This document shows positions 6,745 to 15,586 of a stretch of DNA of 33,346 nucleotides, in pieces. A program made the translations under genes and the position numbers. Within the stretch, counting starts at the first letter, position 1; each line of letters begins with the position of its first letter. The DNA lies in NCBI GenBank assembly GCA_964589725.1, contig CAZPUJ010000649.1:1-33346 (forward strand), given 5' to 3'. The notes below the pieces were generated by a model. That model saw nothing but the letters and a program-made list of their open reading frames with translations, was not told the origin of the DNA and did no database searches. The stretch is from CAYSHJ01 sp964589725 (lineage in GTDB: Bacteria > Planctomycetota > Planctomycetia > Planctomycetales > Planctomycetaceae).

Positions 6745-8508
6745 TTAGCTCACTTCCAACGTGGACGTGTCTCCTTCGGGGAGACCCAATTCGCGGGCCT
6801 TCAGCAGGCGGCGCATGATTTTCCCGCTGCGAGTCTTTGGTAGTGAGGGAACAAACTCGATCTCTTTCGGAGCCACAACGGCCCCCAACCGGATGCGTGC
6901 GAAGCCCATCAATTCACGCCGTAAGGCGTCCGTCGCATCGAATCCCGTCTTGAGCGCGACGAACGCTTTGACGATTTCAAACGCGGCGGGATCGGGCTTG
7001 CCAATCACGCCGGCTTCGGCGACAGCCTGGTGTTCCATCAGGATGCTTTCGACCTCGAATGGCCCGATCAGGTGGCCGGAGGTCTTGATCAAATCGTCTT
7101 TGCGGCCGACGAACCAGAAGTAGCCGTCGCGGTCGCGCTTCGCGAGGTCGCCGGTGAGATACCAGTCGCCGGCGAAGCATTTGCGGTAGCGCTCCGGCTC
7201 GTTCCAGTAGCCGCGAAACATCGACGGCCAGCCGGGTCGCAGCGCGAGTTCGCCTTGAGTGTCCGGTTGCGAGATGACTTTCACCTCACCGGAATCGGTC
7301 GTTTCGACGATCGCGGCCTCGACGCCGGGCAGTGGGCGGCCCATTGAGCCGGGGCGAATCTCCATGCTCGCGAAGTTGCCGATCATGATGCCGCCGGTTT
7401 CGCTTTGCCACCAGTTGTCGTGAAACGGTTGACCGAACGCCTCACGTCCCCACACGACCGCTTCCGGATTGAGCGGTTCACCGACGCTCGCCAAGAACCG
7501 CAGCGATCGCAGGTCGTAGTTGCGAGCCACATCGGATCCCACTTTCATCAACATGCGAATCGCCGTCGGCGCGGTGTACCAGACGGTCACCTGTTGCTTT
7601 TGGATGATGCCGTACCAACGCTCGGCATCGAAGTCGCCTTCATCAATGATGCTGGTCACGCCGTTCGTCAGCGGCGCGACGATGCCGTAGGACGTGCCCG
7701 TCACCCAGCCAGGGTCGGCGGTACACCAGAAAATGTCTTCGGGATGCAGATCGAGCGCAAACTTTCCGGTGATGTGATGCGCGACCACCGCATTGTGGAC
7801 GTGCATCGCTCCCTTCGGCTTGCCGGTCGTGCCGCTGGTGAAGTGCAGCAACGCGAGATCTTCGGGATCGGTCGGCGAGATCGTGAAGTGGTCGCCGGCA
7901 CCTTCCATCAAGCGGAGCAGATCGTGTGTGCCCGGAACGTTCGTTGGCCGGCGATCGTCCCCGACGAGCAACACATGCTCCAGAAACGGCAGCGAATCGC
8001 GGAGCGGCGCGATCTTTCGTTGGTACAGCGATTCGGTCGTGACCAAGACTTTCGGCGCGCCGATCGTCATCCGCGACCGAATCGGTTCCGGTCCGAACGC
8101 CGAGAACAGCGGGCAGAAGATGCTTTGATTCTTCAGCGTGCCGAGCGCCGCGATGTAAAGTTCCGGAATGCGTCCCGCCAGAACGAAGACGCGATCTCCC
8201 TTTGTGACACCCAAATTGCGGAGCACATTGGCGAAACGGTTGGTCGCATTGCGAACGCTGGAGTAAGTGAAGTCGCGAACCTCGCCGGATTTTCCCAGCC
8301 AACGCCACGCGATGTGCCTCGCTCGCGGCCCCACGGCATGCCGGTCGACCGCCTCGTGAGCGATGTTCAGGCCTTGGTCATTCGGCAAGCCGTCGAGCTC
8401 TGTGCGGGCTCGATCCCACGAGAACGCCGCACATGTCCGCGCGTATTCGCACAGGTTAGGCGCGGCTTTTCCGCTCAGCGGCGGCTTAGTGATTGACGGC
8501 CAATTCAT
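6745..8508 (-). CDS. acsA: Acetyl-CoA synthetase (AMP-forming)
   Basis: The enzyme activates acetate with ATP and CoA through acetyl-AMP. The 587-residue sequence shows the ANL-superfamily motifs in order: the P-loop TSGTTGKPKGAMH, the WWQSETGG motif that binds AMP, the YLTGD motif, the hinge region GRKDDLIKTSGHLIGP, and the C-terminal PKTRSGKIMRR in which K563 is the lysine acetylated in regulated family members. It is slightly shorter than the typical enterobacterial Acs (about 650) and closer to the AcsA form of Bacillus. Together with pyruvate dehydrogenase it supplies acetyl-CoA, and PEP synthase further along would allow gluconeogenesis. A sigma-54-like promoter lies about 57 bases upstream. 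The ribosome binding site is weak. Confidence 0.92.
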   Translation of the reverse strand: MNWPSITKPPLSGKAAPNLCEYARTCAAFSWDRARTELDGLPNDQGLNIAHEAVDRHAVGPRARHIAWRWLGKSGEVRDFTYSSVRNATNRFANVLRNLGVTKGDRVFVLAGRIPELYIAALGTLKNQSIFCPLFSAFGPEPIRSRMTIGAPKVLVTTESLYQRKIAPLRDSLPFLEHVLLVGDDRRPTNVPGTHDLLRLMEGAGDHFTISPTDPEDLALLHFTSGTTGKPKGAMHVHNAVVAHHITGKFALDLHPEDIFWCTADPGWVTGTSYGIVAPLTNGVTSIIDEGDFDAERWYGIIQKQQVTVWYTAPTAIRMLMKVGSDVARNYDLRSLRFLASVGEPLNPEAVVWGREAFGQPFHDNWWQSETGGIMIGNFASMEIRPGSMGRPLPGVEAAIVETTDSGEVKVISQPDTQGELALRPGWPSMFRGYWNEPERYRKCFAGDWYLTGDLAKRDRDGYFWFVGRKDDLIKTSGHLIGPFEVESILMEHQAVAEAGVIGKPDPAAFEIVKAFVALKTGFDATDALRRELMGFARIRLGAVVAPKEIEFVPSLPKTRSGKIMRRLLKARELGLPEGDTSTLEVS

Positions 8509-8564
8509 CGGGACGCTTCGGGATAAGGACTTTTAGCAAGAAAGTGGAAAACGCTTAGTCGAAT

Positions 8565-8581
8565 TGGCAAAGCCCATGCCG
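8565..8581 (-). promoter_or_regulatory. Candidate sigma-54 promoter for acsA
   Basis: On the minus strand CGGCATGGGCTTTGCCA matches the -24 GG and -12 GC pattern with correct spacing (GGCAT-N5-TTGC). The predicted start site is about 45-50 bases before the acsA ATG. Two positions differ from TGGCAC in the -24 box. Confidence 0.4.
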
Positions 8582-8637
8582 CTCTCGGTACATGGCAATC
8601 AGGCCTCAGTTTCGCCCGTCCGTCTCAGAACTCAGGC

Positions 8638-8835
8638 TCATCTCCGATCGACTTCGCGTTCGTGCCGCGACCACAGCAACCATGCCGACGCAAACACGCT
8701 GACCGCCGCTCCGAACAACAGACCTCGATCCTCCGCGAGTACGTATCCACAGGCCGGGCCAAGCACGAACAACGCTGTGACGAATAGCCAATGCCGTTTC
8801 CACGGTCGCCAAAAACTAGTGGACTTGTGAAGCAT
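8638..8835 (-). CDS. Small two-helix membrane protein
   Basis: A 65-residue protein of unknown function. It starts MLHKSTSFWRPWKRHWL, then has two hydrophobic segments (about residues 17-33 and 37-53) and a charged tail rich in Arg, Glu and Asp. It would span the membrane twice with a positively charged N-terminus. The start at 8835 is supported by AGGAGG eight bases upstream, and a strong sigma-54-like sequence lies 38 bases further up. These two signals, more than the peptide itself, make it a real gene. It resembles no enzyme family; a membrane-stress or scaffold role would be guesswork. Confidence 0.72.
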   Translation of the reverse strand: MLHKSTSFWRPWKRHWLFVTALFVLGPACGYVLAEDRGLLFGAAVSVFASAWLLWSRHEREVDRR

Positions 8836-8872
8836 GGGTGAGGCCTCCTGGCCGACTGGTCGTCTCCAACAA

Positions 8873-8888
8873 TGCACGCCGCGTGCCC
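8873..8888 (-). promoter_or_regulatory. Candidate sigma-54 promoter for the small membrane protein
   Basis: Minus-strand GGGCACGCGGCGTGCA fits TGGCACG-N4-TTGCA at all but the first T and one T of the -12 box. The start codon is about 38 bases downstream, leaving a leader of some 27 bases. The site is also a near-palindrome, so a dimeric regulator site is an alternative reading. Confidence 0.5.
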
Positions 8889-9328
8889 AAACTTCAGCGA
8901 CTCAAGTGGAACGTTCTTTAATGCAGCGACGCGAAAGACGGCAAGCCGACGATCTGACAGCCACCGACCGTTGGGCGGCCACGCACAGAATGGATGCGAG
9001 CGGCCGAGCGTCGCAGCACAGTGCATTCAGCAAACGATCGTTCGCCGTGGATGTCCGCTCGAACGACAACACTGCCTCGCATGCGGTTTTGCCGCGAATT
9101 GCTCGCACTACCGGCCGAGAATCAGAGCTTTTGAAAGGATGTTGTTCTTTGGCATCGCATCTGCGAATTGTTACAGCCGCGTAGCAGTGCAATGCCTGCG
9201 TTTGCTTAACGCGGTCGATTGCCCGCGATCCAACTGGCGCTAGCCCTCGGACGACGTGGAATCGAAACACGTCCGGAGCCCGACGGCCTCCGGATCGCCG
9301 GAAGTCCTCAATTCAAACGGAGAGTGTC
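8889..9328. other. Divergent intergenic region
   Basis: About 440 bases separate two divergently transcribed genes. Several overlapping open frames exist on both strands but none has a ribosome binding site or recognisable protein, and they cancel each other. The only supported contents are the sigma-54-like sequence at 9150 and an imperfect inverted repeat (CGGACGACGTG / CACGTCCGG) at about 9249-9275 shortly before the next gene. Confidence 0.5.
9150..9166 (+). promoter_or_regulatory. Candidate sigma-54 promoter for the hypothetical gene at 9329
   Basis: TGGCATCGCATCTGCGA has GG and GC at the correct -24/-12 spacing, but the -12 box is poor (CTGCG). The predicted leader would be about 150 bases long, which lowers confidence. 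Confidence 0.3.
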
Positions 9329-9790
9329 ATGACATCACTTGAATCGACCGAGATTACCACGGATCGTGCTCGACGGACTCTTTGCCGGCACATCGAACAG
9401 TGGTGCAAGCAAGGAGTGAGTAACGTCAAGGTCCGAATCAACACGAGAAATGATGAGCCGGAAGGTGTTTGGTTCTACGGTCGCGTCGGCAACGCTTGGA
9501 AGAAGCTGCCGGAAACCGTCGAAGGGTCGGAACTCACGCTGCTCATTGAGATAGAATTAGAACGGTTGGCGACCAGTCCGCACACCGAAGAGTGCCAGGT
9601 CCGCCGAAAGGAGTTCCTCGACCGCATCGAGTTTGAGATCAAATTCCATCACGATAAGATTGTCGCTCATCAAGGCAAACAGCTCGGCTCGTATCTGTTC
9701 GGCATTCTCTATCACGAACGTCACGCAGCGCCCGATTCCCGACGTCAAGGCATTCGCCGCGGACCGAAGCCGCAAATCGCCCGCGGCTAA
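9329..9790 (+). CDS. Hypothetical protein, 153 residues
   Basis: No family is recognised. The start is supported by a purine-rich GGAGAG a few bases before ATG 9329. The sequence is soluble and charged, with an N-terminal part containing a WCKQGVSNVKVRIN segment and a helical part rich in Glu and Arg (about residues 70-115), ending in a basic tail. Neither a signal peptide nor membrane segments are visible. A 131-residue frame runs antiparallel over its 3' half, but that frame lacks a ribosome binding site. It is divergent from the small membrane protein gene and may share control with it. Confidence 0.6.
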   Translation: MTSLESTEITTDRARRTLCRHIEQWCKQGVSNVKVRINTRNDEPEGVWFYGRVGNAWKKLPETVEGSELTLLIEIELERLATSPHTEECQVRRKEFLDRIEFEIKFHHDKIVAHQGKQLGSYLFGILYHERHAAPDSRRQGIRRGPKPQIARG

Positions 9791-9881
9791 ATCGTCGCAG
9801 TTAACCGTTTGGAAATCGCCTATTCTTTGCCCCTTGGAGCCAATGCGATGATCCACAATCGTTCCATTTACCATTGTCGAA

Positions 9882-11489
9882 TCATGCGAGCCCTTCCGAG
9901 CGAAGGATGGCCAGCGCCTGCGTCGCGACTTCCCTTTGATCGCCGGCAGCATTAAGTGCCCTTAGCATCCGGCGCGAGGCATCGCTCGGCGGTTCCCAAC
10001 GAGTAACGGCGCGCTGATAGACTGACCAATCGGCATCCGACGCATCCGCCTGCCGCGCTCCGAGCCGTTGACGCGCGACCCCCGCGGGAGCTTCGCAGAC
10101 CAGCCAGGCGATTGGCACCCCCAGGCCGACAGCCAAGTGAACAAATTGCTGGCGAAACGATTCTTGCAACAAAGTCGCATCGACAATGACTCGTCCGCCG
10201 TCTCGCAATTCCTCCTCCGCGCGGCTCAGGCATTCGGCGTAGGCCCGATCGGTCCATTCGGGAGTGTAGATCCCCTCTAGAAAACCCGCCGCCGTTGGAG
10301 CCGAAGCAAATTCTGCGATGCCCGCCAGTTCTTTTCGCACGACATCCGAGCGGATGACTTTGAAGTTGGCGGCTTCTGACAATCCACGAGCGACCGTCGA
10401 TTTCCCCGTTCCTGGCAAGCCAGACACCAACACCAATGCCGGCCGTTGCGTTGGTGATTCCAACTCGCTGAGTGCGATCAGCCAATGCGCCTGAGCCTTC
10501 CGCATCGCCGCCGCCCGTTCCTCCAAGGCGATTTCTGACTCGCTGGCCGTGATGCCTTCGACCTTCGCGCGGATCGCTGCTCGGTAGGAGCTGTAGAGCG
10601 GTAGCAATCGGCGTCCTTCGGTATCTTGCGTTCGTACAAAGTATTCGTCCGTGAATTGCCGTGCCAAATCGCGACGGCCGTGAAACAGAAAGTCCATCAC
10701 GCAGAAGGCCATATCCGCGACGACGTCGATCCAACGAAACTCTTTGTTGAATTCAATGCCATCGACGATCGCCAGATCACGCGGTGGCGGCAAATCTGGA
10801 AACAGGTAGATGTGGTCGAGATGCAGATCGCCATGAAGTTCGCGAGTGAAGCCAGAAGCTGTGCGACGCTCGATCAGCTCGCGCAAAGCGGCCAACGTAT
10901 CGTCCGTCGCGCGACGCAGACGAGAATACGCGCGCGGCGTCAACAGGCGGCCGACTTGCTGCTCGGCCGCATCCAGGTTGTCACGGACGTTGCGAGCGAT
11001 TGCTGGAAATCGTCCGAACTTTGATGCCGTCCCGTCACGCGGCGCCTCCGCATGAAACTTCGCGATCCGTTCGGCGAGTCGTGTGACATCCGTCGGCGTG
11101 AGCGTGTCTCGTTTCAGCCGCTCCGCCATTGTCGCCTCATCAGGCAGACGGACCATCTTTACGGCCCAGTCGAGTGCCGGCGCTGTCTGCTCGAAGCACA
11201 ATCCTCTGCCGCCCTCACAAACCGGCACGACTCCCAGATAAACGTCAGGAGCCAAACGCCGATTGATCCGCACTTCCTCCTCGCAGAAAAAACGACGTCG
11301 CTCCAACGTGCTGAAATCCAGGAACGGCAGCTTGACAGGCTTCTTGATTTTGTAGGCAAATGGCCCCGCCAAAAACACGGCCGAGATGTGCGTCTGCCGC
11401 ACCTCAACGTGATCGACAGCGAACGGATACGCCTGTGGATCGGCTAGCTCCGCGATTGTGGCGGCGATGTCACGCGGGGTGAACAACAT
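9882..11489 (-). CDS. APH-like kinase fused to P-loop kinase (Rv2004c-like)
   Basis: A 535-residue two-domain protein. The N-terminal half is an aminoglycoside-phosphotransferase-like domain (COG2187 type) with the catalytic motif HGDLHLDHIYL at about residue 225 and the following IVDGIEFN metal-binding segment. The C-terminal part is a zeta-toxin/gluconate-kinase-like P-loop domain (COG0645 type) with GLPGTGKST, lysine K363. The substrate is unknown. The same fusion occurs in mycobacterial Rv2004c, a DosR-regulated dormancy gene, which agrees with the stress character of this window. The start at 11489 is chosen for GGAGG five bases upstream; an upstream frame of 20 codons lacks such a site. 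Confidence 0.87.
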   Translation of the reverse strand: MLFTPRDIAATIAELADPQAYPFAVDHVEVRQTHISAVFLAGPFAYKIKKPVKLPFLDFSTLERRRFFCEEEVRINRRLAPDVYLGVVPVCEGGRGLCFEQTAPALDWAVKMVRLPDEATMAERLKRDTLTPTDVTRLAERIAKFHAEAPRDGTASKFGRFPAIARNVRDNLDAAEQQVGRLLTPRAYSRLRRATDDTLAALRELIERRTASGFTRELHGDLHLDHIYLFPDLPPPRDLAIVDGIEFNKEFRWIDVVADMAFCVMDFLFHGRRDLARQFTDEYFVRTQDTEGRRLLPLYSSYRAAIRAKVEGITASESEIALEERAAAMRKAQAHWLIALSELESPTQRPALVLVSGLPGTGKSTVARGLSEAANFKVIRSDVVRKELAGIAEFASAPTAAGFLEGIYTPEWTDRAYAECLSRAEEELRDGGRVIVDATLLQESFRQQFVHLAVGLGVPIAWLVCEAPAGVARQRLGARQADASDADWSVYQRAVTRWEPPSDASRRMLRALNAAGDQREVATQALAILRSEGLA

Positions 11490-11881
11490 GATTTCCTCCA
11501 ACGATCCCGACCGCAGCTTCCGTTCCTTCGGAGTTTGATCTGCAACCATTGAGATGCATCAGCCATCCAAACAGACGTGGGCCTCCCGAACGTGTGCGGG
11601 TGATCCGAAGTGCCCAGTCCGGCGAGCCATTCCGCACACGTCGGCGATGCTCGACTGCCCATTTCACGTCAAGACAGCGTTGCCGGACCAACTTTGCGGG
11701 CCGGTCATGAAAGAATCTGCGGTGACGAAGGGTCTTGAAACCACAGTCAGCGGTCAGGGAATGCGGTTTGCCTGGGGAGTTCATCCACATTGTGCAACGA
11801 CAAAGACCGCATCCATTGCGTTCCGGTTCGTCGCGGATTGATGCTCTTCTCCGTCACAGCACCTTAATGATGTGAGTCACC
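11490..11881. other. Divergent intergenic region
   Basis: About 390 bases between the kinase fusion and the cyclopropane synthase. Open frames of 95-106 codons exist on both strands, but their sequences have no family resemblance, odd composition and no ribosome binding site. No convincing promoter, repeat or RNA was recognised. Confidence 0.45.
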
Positions 11882-13174
11882 ATGACCAGCAACTCGACGC
11901 TTTGCAGGAGCACACAGGAAGATCAACGGAGCCTAAAACCATTCCTCAATGACACGGCGGATTCGATCCGAACGACTGCCTCTCGTGTGTCGCGACCGTG
12001 GGAACGCTGGCTGGCTCGCCGACTGCTGGCCTCGCTGGAAGCCCCACGAATCAGTCTGGAGCTGTGGGACCGATTCCGCGTCGGCGCGTCCACTTCGTCA
12101 GTCGGCACCCTCCGAATAATGAATCCTTCCGTGCTGACACAGCTCTGTTGGCAAGGCAGCCTTGGATTCGGTGAGGCGTACTCAGACGGGACGCTCGAAC
12201 TGCACGGTGATCTTGTTGAGGTCTCGGTGGAACTCAATCGAGCCCTGTCGCGGAGTTCGCCGAGTTGGTTCCGTCGGCTGTGCGATCGTTGGCAACAGAC
12301 ACGCCATCGGCATTCGTTGGAGGAGTCGCAATCAAGCGTCTTCCAGCACTACGACATTGGTAATGACTTCTATCAACAATGGCTCGACGATCAACTCGTT
12401 TACACCTGCGCGTATTACTCGCGGCCGGACCTGACGCTGGAAGAAGCTCAAGTGGCGAAGTTAGATCACGTCTGCCGCAAGTTGCGGCTGCGACCGGGAG
12501 AAACAGTGATTGAAGCAGGTTGTGGTTGGGGAGCACTCGCTCTGCACATGGCTCAGCAATACGGCGTACGCGTGAAGGCATTCAACATCTCCCGCGAGCA
12601 ACTGGCCTTCGCCCGTGACCGTGCGATAGCCGAAGGACTGGCGGATCAAGTGGAATTCATCGAAGACGATTATCGCCACGTGCGCGGCCAGTTTGACGCC
12701 TTCGTCTCAGTCGGCATGTTGGAGCATGTCGGCATCGGCAACTTCCCTGAGTTGGGTCGCTTGATCGACCGTTCGCTCAAGCCGAGCGGACGCGGCTTGA
12801 TTCACACCATCGGACGAAATGTGCCTGCGCCGCTGGATGCCTGGACCGACAAGCACATCTTTCCCGGAGCGGAACCGCCGAGCCTGTCACAAATGGCGGA
12901 GATCTTTGAAGCGGGGCGACTCTCCGTGCTGGATGTCGAGAACCTGCGACTGCACTACGCGAAGACGTTGGAAGAATGGCATCAGCGATTCGAAGTGGCT
13001 GCCAAGAACATCGAACGCCAGTTCGACGCTCGCTTCGTGCGCATGTGGCGATTGTATTTGTGTGCCTCGATCGCGGCATTCCTCAGCGGCGATTTGCAAC
13101 TCTTCCAAGTCACGTTTTCCCGCGCGGAGAACAACGATGTGCCGTGGACTCGCGCAGACCTGTACCGTCGGTAG
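11882..13174 (+). CDS. cfa: Cyclopropane-fatty-acyl-phospholipid synthase
   Basis: The enzyme adds a methylene group from S-adenosylmethionine across double bonds of membrane phospholipid chains, typically on entry to stationary phase or under stress. The 430-residue sequence has a short N-terminal domain, then HYDIGNDFYQQWLDDQLVYTCAYY, reported here only as the conserved YDxGNDFY start of the catalytic domain, the AdoMet-binding motif EAGCGWGAL near residue 210, and SVGMLEHVG, which contains the active-site region. Length is slightly above the E. coli protein (382) because of the N-terminal extension. The ribosome binding site is weak. It converges on the alcohol dehydrogenase remnant with only two bases between stops. 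Confidence 0.92.
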   Translation: MTSNSTLCRSTQEDQRSLKPFLNDTADSIRTTASRVSRPWERWLARRLLASLEAPRISLELWDRFRVGASTSSVGTLRIMNPSVLTQLCWQGSLGFGEAYSDGTLELHGDLVEVSVELNRALSRSSPSWFRRLCDRWQQTRHRHSLEESQSSVFQHYDIGNDFYQQWLDDQLVYTCAYYSRPDLTLEEAQVAKLDHVCRKLRLRPGETVIEAGCGWGALALHMAQQYGVRVKAFNISREQLAFARDRAIAEGLADQVEFIEDDYRHVRGQFDAFVSVGMLEHVGIGNFPELGRLIDRSLKPSGRGLIHTIGRNVPAPLDAWTDKHIFPGAEPPSLSQMAEIFEAGRLSVLDVENLRLHYAKTLEEWHQRFEVAAKNIERQFDARFVRMWRLYLCASIAAFLSGDLQLFQVTFSRAENNDVPWTRADLYRR

Positions 13175-13176
13175 GA

Positions 13177-13677
13177 TCACGGCACGAGCACAGCGGCGGC
13201 TCCGCGCAGCCGACCTTCGCGCAGCGCCGACAGCGCTTCGTTCGCGGCACTTAGGGCAAACGTCTGGACTTCGGTTCGCACGGGCACTTGCGGAGCGAGT
13301 CGCAAGAACTCCTCGCCGTCGCGCCGAGTCAGATTCGCGACCGAGCGGATGCCCCGCTCACCCCACAGCAATTCATACGGAAAACGCGGGATGTCGCTCA
13401 TGTGGATGCCGCCGCAGACGACGGCTCCGCCTTTGTCGAGGCAACGCAACGCCTGCGGCACGAGGCCACCGACCGCTTCGACAATCCCGACGATCTCGTG
13501 TCCGAGGATCAGCGGTCGCTTGGGCTGCGTCAATTCGCCATCGCAGACGTGCAGGTCGGTGCGACAAACTCCGCAAGCTTTCACTCGCAACAGCACTTGA
13601 TCCGGTGCCGGTTCCGGTCGATCGGATTCGCTCCAACGCAGCGGTGAATTCGCTTGCTCAAACAACATGACACGCAT
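13177..13677 (-). pseudogene. Zinc alcohol dehydrogenase with the middle half deleted
   Basis: Both ends of a zinc-dependent alcohol dehydrogenase (AdhA/CAD2-like) are present in one frame: the N-terminal GroES-like part with ACGVCRTDLHV and LGHEIVGIVEAVG, and the C-terminal part with DKGGAVVCGGIHMSDIP and SVANLTRRDGEEFL. The family has about 330-340 residues; here only 166 remain. The missing section holds the structural-zinc cysteines, the third catalytic-zinc ligand and most of the NAD-binding Rossmann fold, so the product cannot be an active dehydrogenase. The joint lies near 13465-13475. The frame is intact, so a folded fragment might still be made. The deletion could be real or an assembly collapse. 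Confidence 0.83.
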
Positions 13678-13836
13678 GGCATTGAATCCTCGGTTTGCCC
13701 CGAAGAAACCCGGTTCTTCTGATAAGCCGGACTTCTGAACATCAATTGACCCACCAGCCATTCACTGAGTCGGACGGTCCCGACCGGCTGAATTGCACAC
13801 AATGAGCGGACTTCCGCGTCCGTGGTTGCCGCCGAC

Positions 13837-13852
13837 TGGCACACCGCGTGCC
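13837..13852 (+). promoter_or_regulatory. Candidate sigma-54 promoter for ferredoxin-NADP reductase
   Basis: TGGCACACCGCGTGCC has a perfect TGGCAC -24 box and GC at the -12 position with correct spacing. It is also a short inverted repeat (GGCAC-N5-GTGCC), so a regulator site is the alternative. The start codon is about 87 bases downstream. Confidence 0.42.
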
Positions 13853-13938
13853 TTCCGTGTGGCGGTGAACTCCACTTTCCACGATGTGGCGCATCTTGAC
13901 CTCAAGCCCTCATCCACGAGGTAGAGGATTTCTACGAA

Positions 13939-14889
13939 ATGCTAACGACAACAGCTTCCCCAGACATCAACGGCTTGAGGCATGAGTATTACAACGCGAC
14001 CGTCACGCTTCGCCGGCAGATTCACAACGAACTGCTGATCCTGCGGGTGCGCCCCGATGGCGGTGTGCCGACATTCACAGCGGGGCAGTACACGACACTA
14101 GGTCTGGGTTATTGGGAACCGCGAGTCAGCGGTTGCGATGCAGAATACCTCGACGACGCTCTCATAACGCGACTGGCCCAGCGAGCATATTCGATCTCGT
14201 CGCCGATCCTCAACGAGCACGGCCAGCCGGTGCGGGTCAACGAACTCGACGAGTTGGAGTTCTACATCGTGCTGATCCGACACGGAGACGGCCATGCCCC
14301 CGCATTAACTCCGCGATTGTTCGCGTTGTCAGTCGGGGCTCGAATGTTCGTGCGTCCGCATCCGAAAGGGCACTACACGCTCGCTCCGGTGGACCCGAAC
14401 GACCAGGTGATCTTCCTGGCCACTGGAACCGGCGAGGCTCCGCACAACGCGATGCTCGGCGAGTTGCTCGCTCGCGAGCATTGTGGCCGAATCCTCAATG
14501 TCGTCTCGGTTCGCAACGAGTGTGACTTGGGCTACCTGTCGACTCATCGCCGCGCGGAAACGCTCTGGCCGAACTACCGCTATGTGACGCTCACGACTCG
14601 CGAGCCGCGCAATGCGGATCCCACTCATCCCGAATTCGTCGGCAAGGTGCGGCTGCAGGATTTCATCATCTCGGGCAAACTCACCGAAGCGCTCGAACGA
14701 CCACTTGATCCACACACTTGCCACGTCTTTCTGTGTGGCAATCCGGCAATGGTCGGCATTCCCAAAGACGAACACGGCTGCCGCGTTTACCCGCAGCCAA
14801 CCGGAGTCATTGAACTGCTCGAACGCGCCGGCTTTCAGGCCGACCATCCCGGACAACTCGGCAATATTCACTTCGAGAAATATTGGTGA
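13939..14889 (+). CDS. fpr: Ferredoxin--NADP+ reductase
   Basis: A flavoprotein that moves electrons between NADPH and ferredoxin or flavodoxin. The 316-residue sequence has the FAD-binding motif RAYSISSP (about residue 80), the NADP-binding segment IFLATGTGEAPHNAML (about 155-170), a CGNPAMVG motif and an ending in EKYW, the aromatic C-terminus of bacterial Fpr enzymes. It is longer than E. coli Fpr (248) through a tyrosine-rich insert before the FAD motif. A weak GAGG site precedes ATG 13939. Fpr enzymes support oxidative stress defence and low-potential biosynthesis, in keeping with the neighbours. A fragment of an Hsp20 gene begins 27 bases after its stop on the opposite strand. Confidence 0.9.
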   Translation: MLTTTASPDINGLRHEYYNATVTLRRQIHNELLILRVRPDGGVPTFTAGQYTTLGLGYWEPRVSGCDAEYLDDALITRLAQRAYSISSPILNEHGQPVRVNELDELEFYIVLIRHGDGHAPALTPRLFALSVGARMFVRPHPKGHYTLAPVDPNDQVIFLATGTGEAPHNAMLGELLAREHCGRILNVVSVRNECDLGYLSTHRRAETLWPNYRYVTLTTREPRNADPTHPEFVGKVRLQDFIISGKLTEALERPLDPHTCHVFLCGNPAMVGIPKDEHGCRVYPQPTGVIELLERAGFQADHPGQLGNIHFEKYW

Positions 14890-14916
14890 GTCGGTGAACT
14901 GCGGCTGACCGTCGCC

Positions 14917-15063
14917 TTGATGGCGCTCGACGCGATGGTACTCGCGGCCTTTTTCTTCCTTCTCTTCCTGTTTGCTGCCGCTGATCGTCAGCAGGTTGCC
15001 GCGCACTTGAATGTCAATTTCCTCTGGCTTGAAGCCCGGCACGTCCATTTTCACTTCGACGGC
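14917..15063 (-). pseudogene. Hsp20 gene fragment
   Basis: About 48 codons match the start of an alpha-crystallin domain: VKMDVPGFKPEEIDIQV, LLTISGSKQEEKEEKG and YHRVER follow in order. The rest of the domain (second half and the I-x-I tail) and the N-terminal arm are missing. Upstream, the fragment runs directly out of the last codons of the universal stress protein gene in another frame; downstream the similarity ends just before the fpr stop. The long open frame that contains it continues as noise antisense to fpr. Confidence 0.75.
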
Positions 15064-15539
15064 CGAACCGTGAGCACCGAGCAGGGTGCCCGCCTCACAA
15101 TATTTTCTGCGACGCTGCCCAGAAAGAGATGCGAGAAGCCTGTCCGGCCGTGAGTCCCCATGACAATCACGTCACTCCCGATGTCCTTGGCGTACTGTGC
15201 GACGTTCAGAACCGGCGATCCGGTGTGCATCACTCGAACGACCTTCAACGCCGAATAGCCTTCAGGAAGAGGCCACTCCTTCAATGCGGTGTTGGCCCGT
15301 TGACGGATCATCGTTTCCCAAGCGACTGCCTCGTTGAACGGCGGACCGAGATAGGGATACGGATTCGTGATGCCGTCCACGATGTGCAGCAGATGCAACT
15401 CCGCGCCGAAACGCTGCGCCCAATCACATGCCATCGCTAAAGCCGGCCGGCTGTTTTCACTGAAGCCGTTCGGATGCAAGATCTTCCGGATGGCTGGCTC
15501 GGTAGGAATACTCCAGAACGATTGCGACTGTTGCTGCAT
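15051..15539 (-). CDS. Universal stress protein
   Basis: A single UspA domain of 162 residues. The family fold is shown by the start RKILHPNGFSENSRPALAMA, the HLLHIVDG strand, and the ATP-binding signature GTHGRTGFSHLFLGS (G-2x-G-9x-G-S), followed by CSVLTVRP. It should bind ATP. The ATG at 15539 was chosen because the frame upstream lacks family similarity, although a TTG start 51 bases earlier is possible. It lies 47 bases downstream of the thioredoxin-CcdA gene on the same strand and probably shares its transcript. Its 3' end abuts the Hsp20 fragment. Confidence 0.87.
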   Translation of the reverse strand: MQQQSQSFWSIPTEPAIRKILHPNGFSENSRPALAMACDWAQRFGAELHLLHIVDGITNPYPYLGPPFNEAVAWETMIRQRANTALKEWPLPEGYSALKVVRVMHTGSPVLNVAQYAKDIGSDVIVMGTHGRTGFSHLFLGSVAENIVRRAPCSVLTVRPSK

Positions 15540-15586
15540 GGTCAACCCATTAAAAGGACACGCTGCCTTCAGCGTCTGCCGCTCGG

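Noticed and set aside
9557..9952. 131-codon minus-strand frame over the hypothetical gene
   Set aside because: No ribosome binding site and no family features; the plus-strand gene has both a better start signal and a more protein-like composition.
11470..11841. Overlapping open frames on both strands in the 11490-11881 gap
   Set aside because: No start signals and no family resemblance; typical of open frames in GC-rich DNA.
14329..15054. 241-codon minus-strand frame starting with Hsp20-like residues
   Set aside because: Only its first 46 codons resemble Hsp20; the rest is antisense to fpr. Reported only as a fragment.
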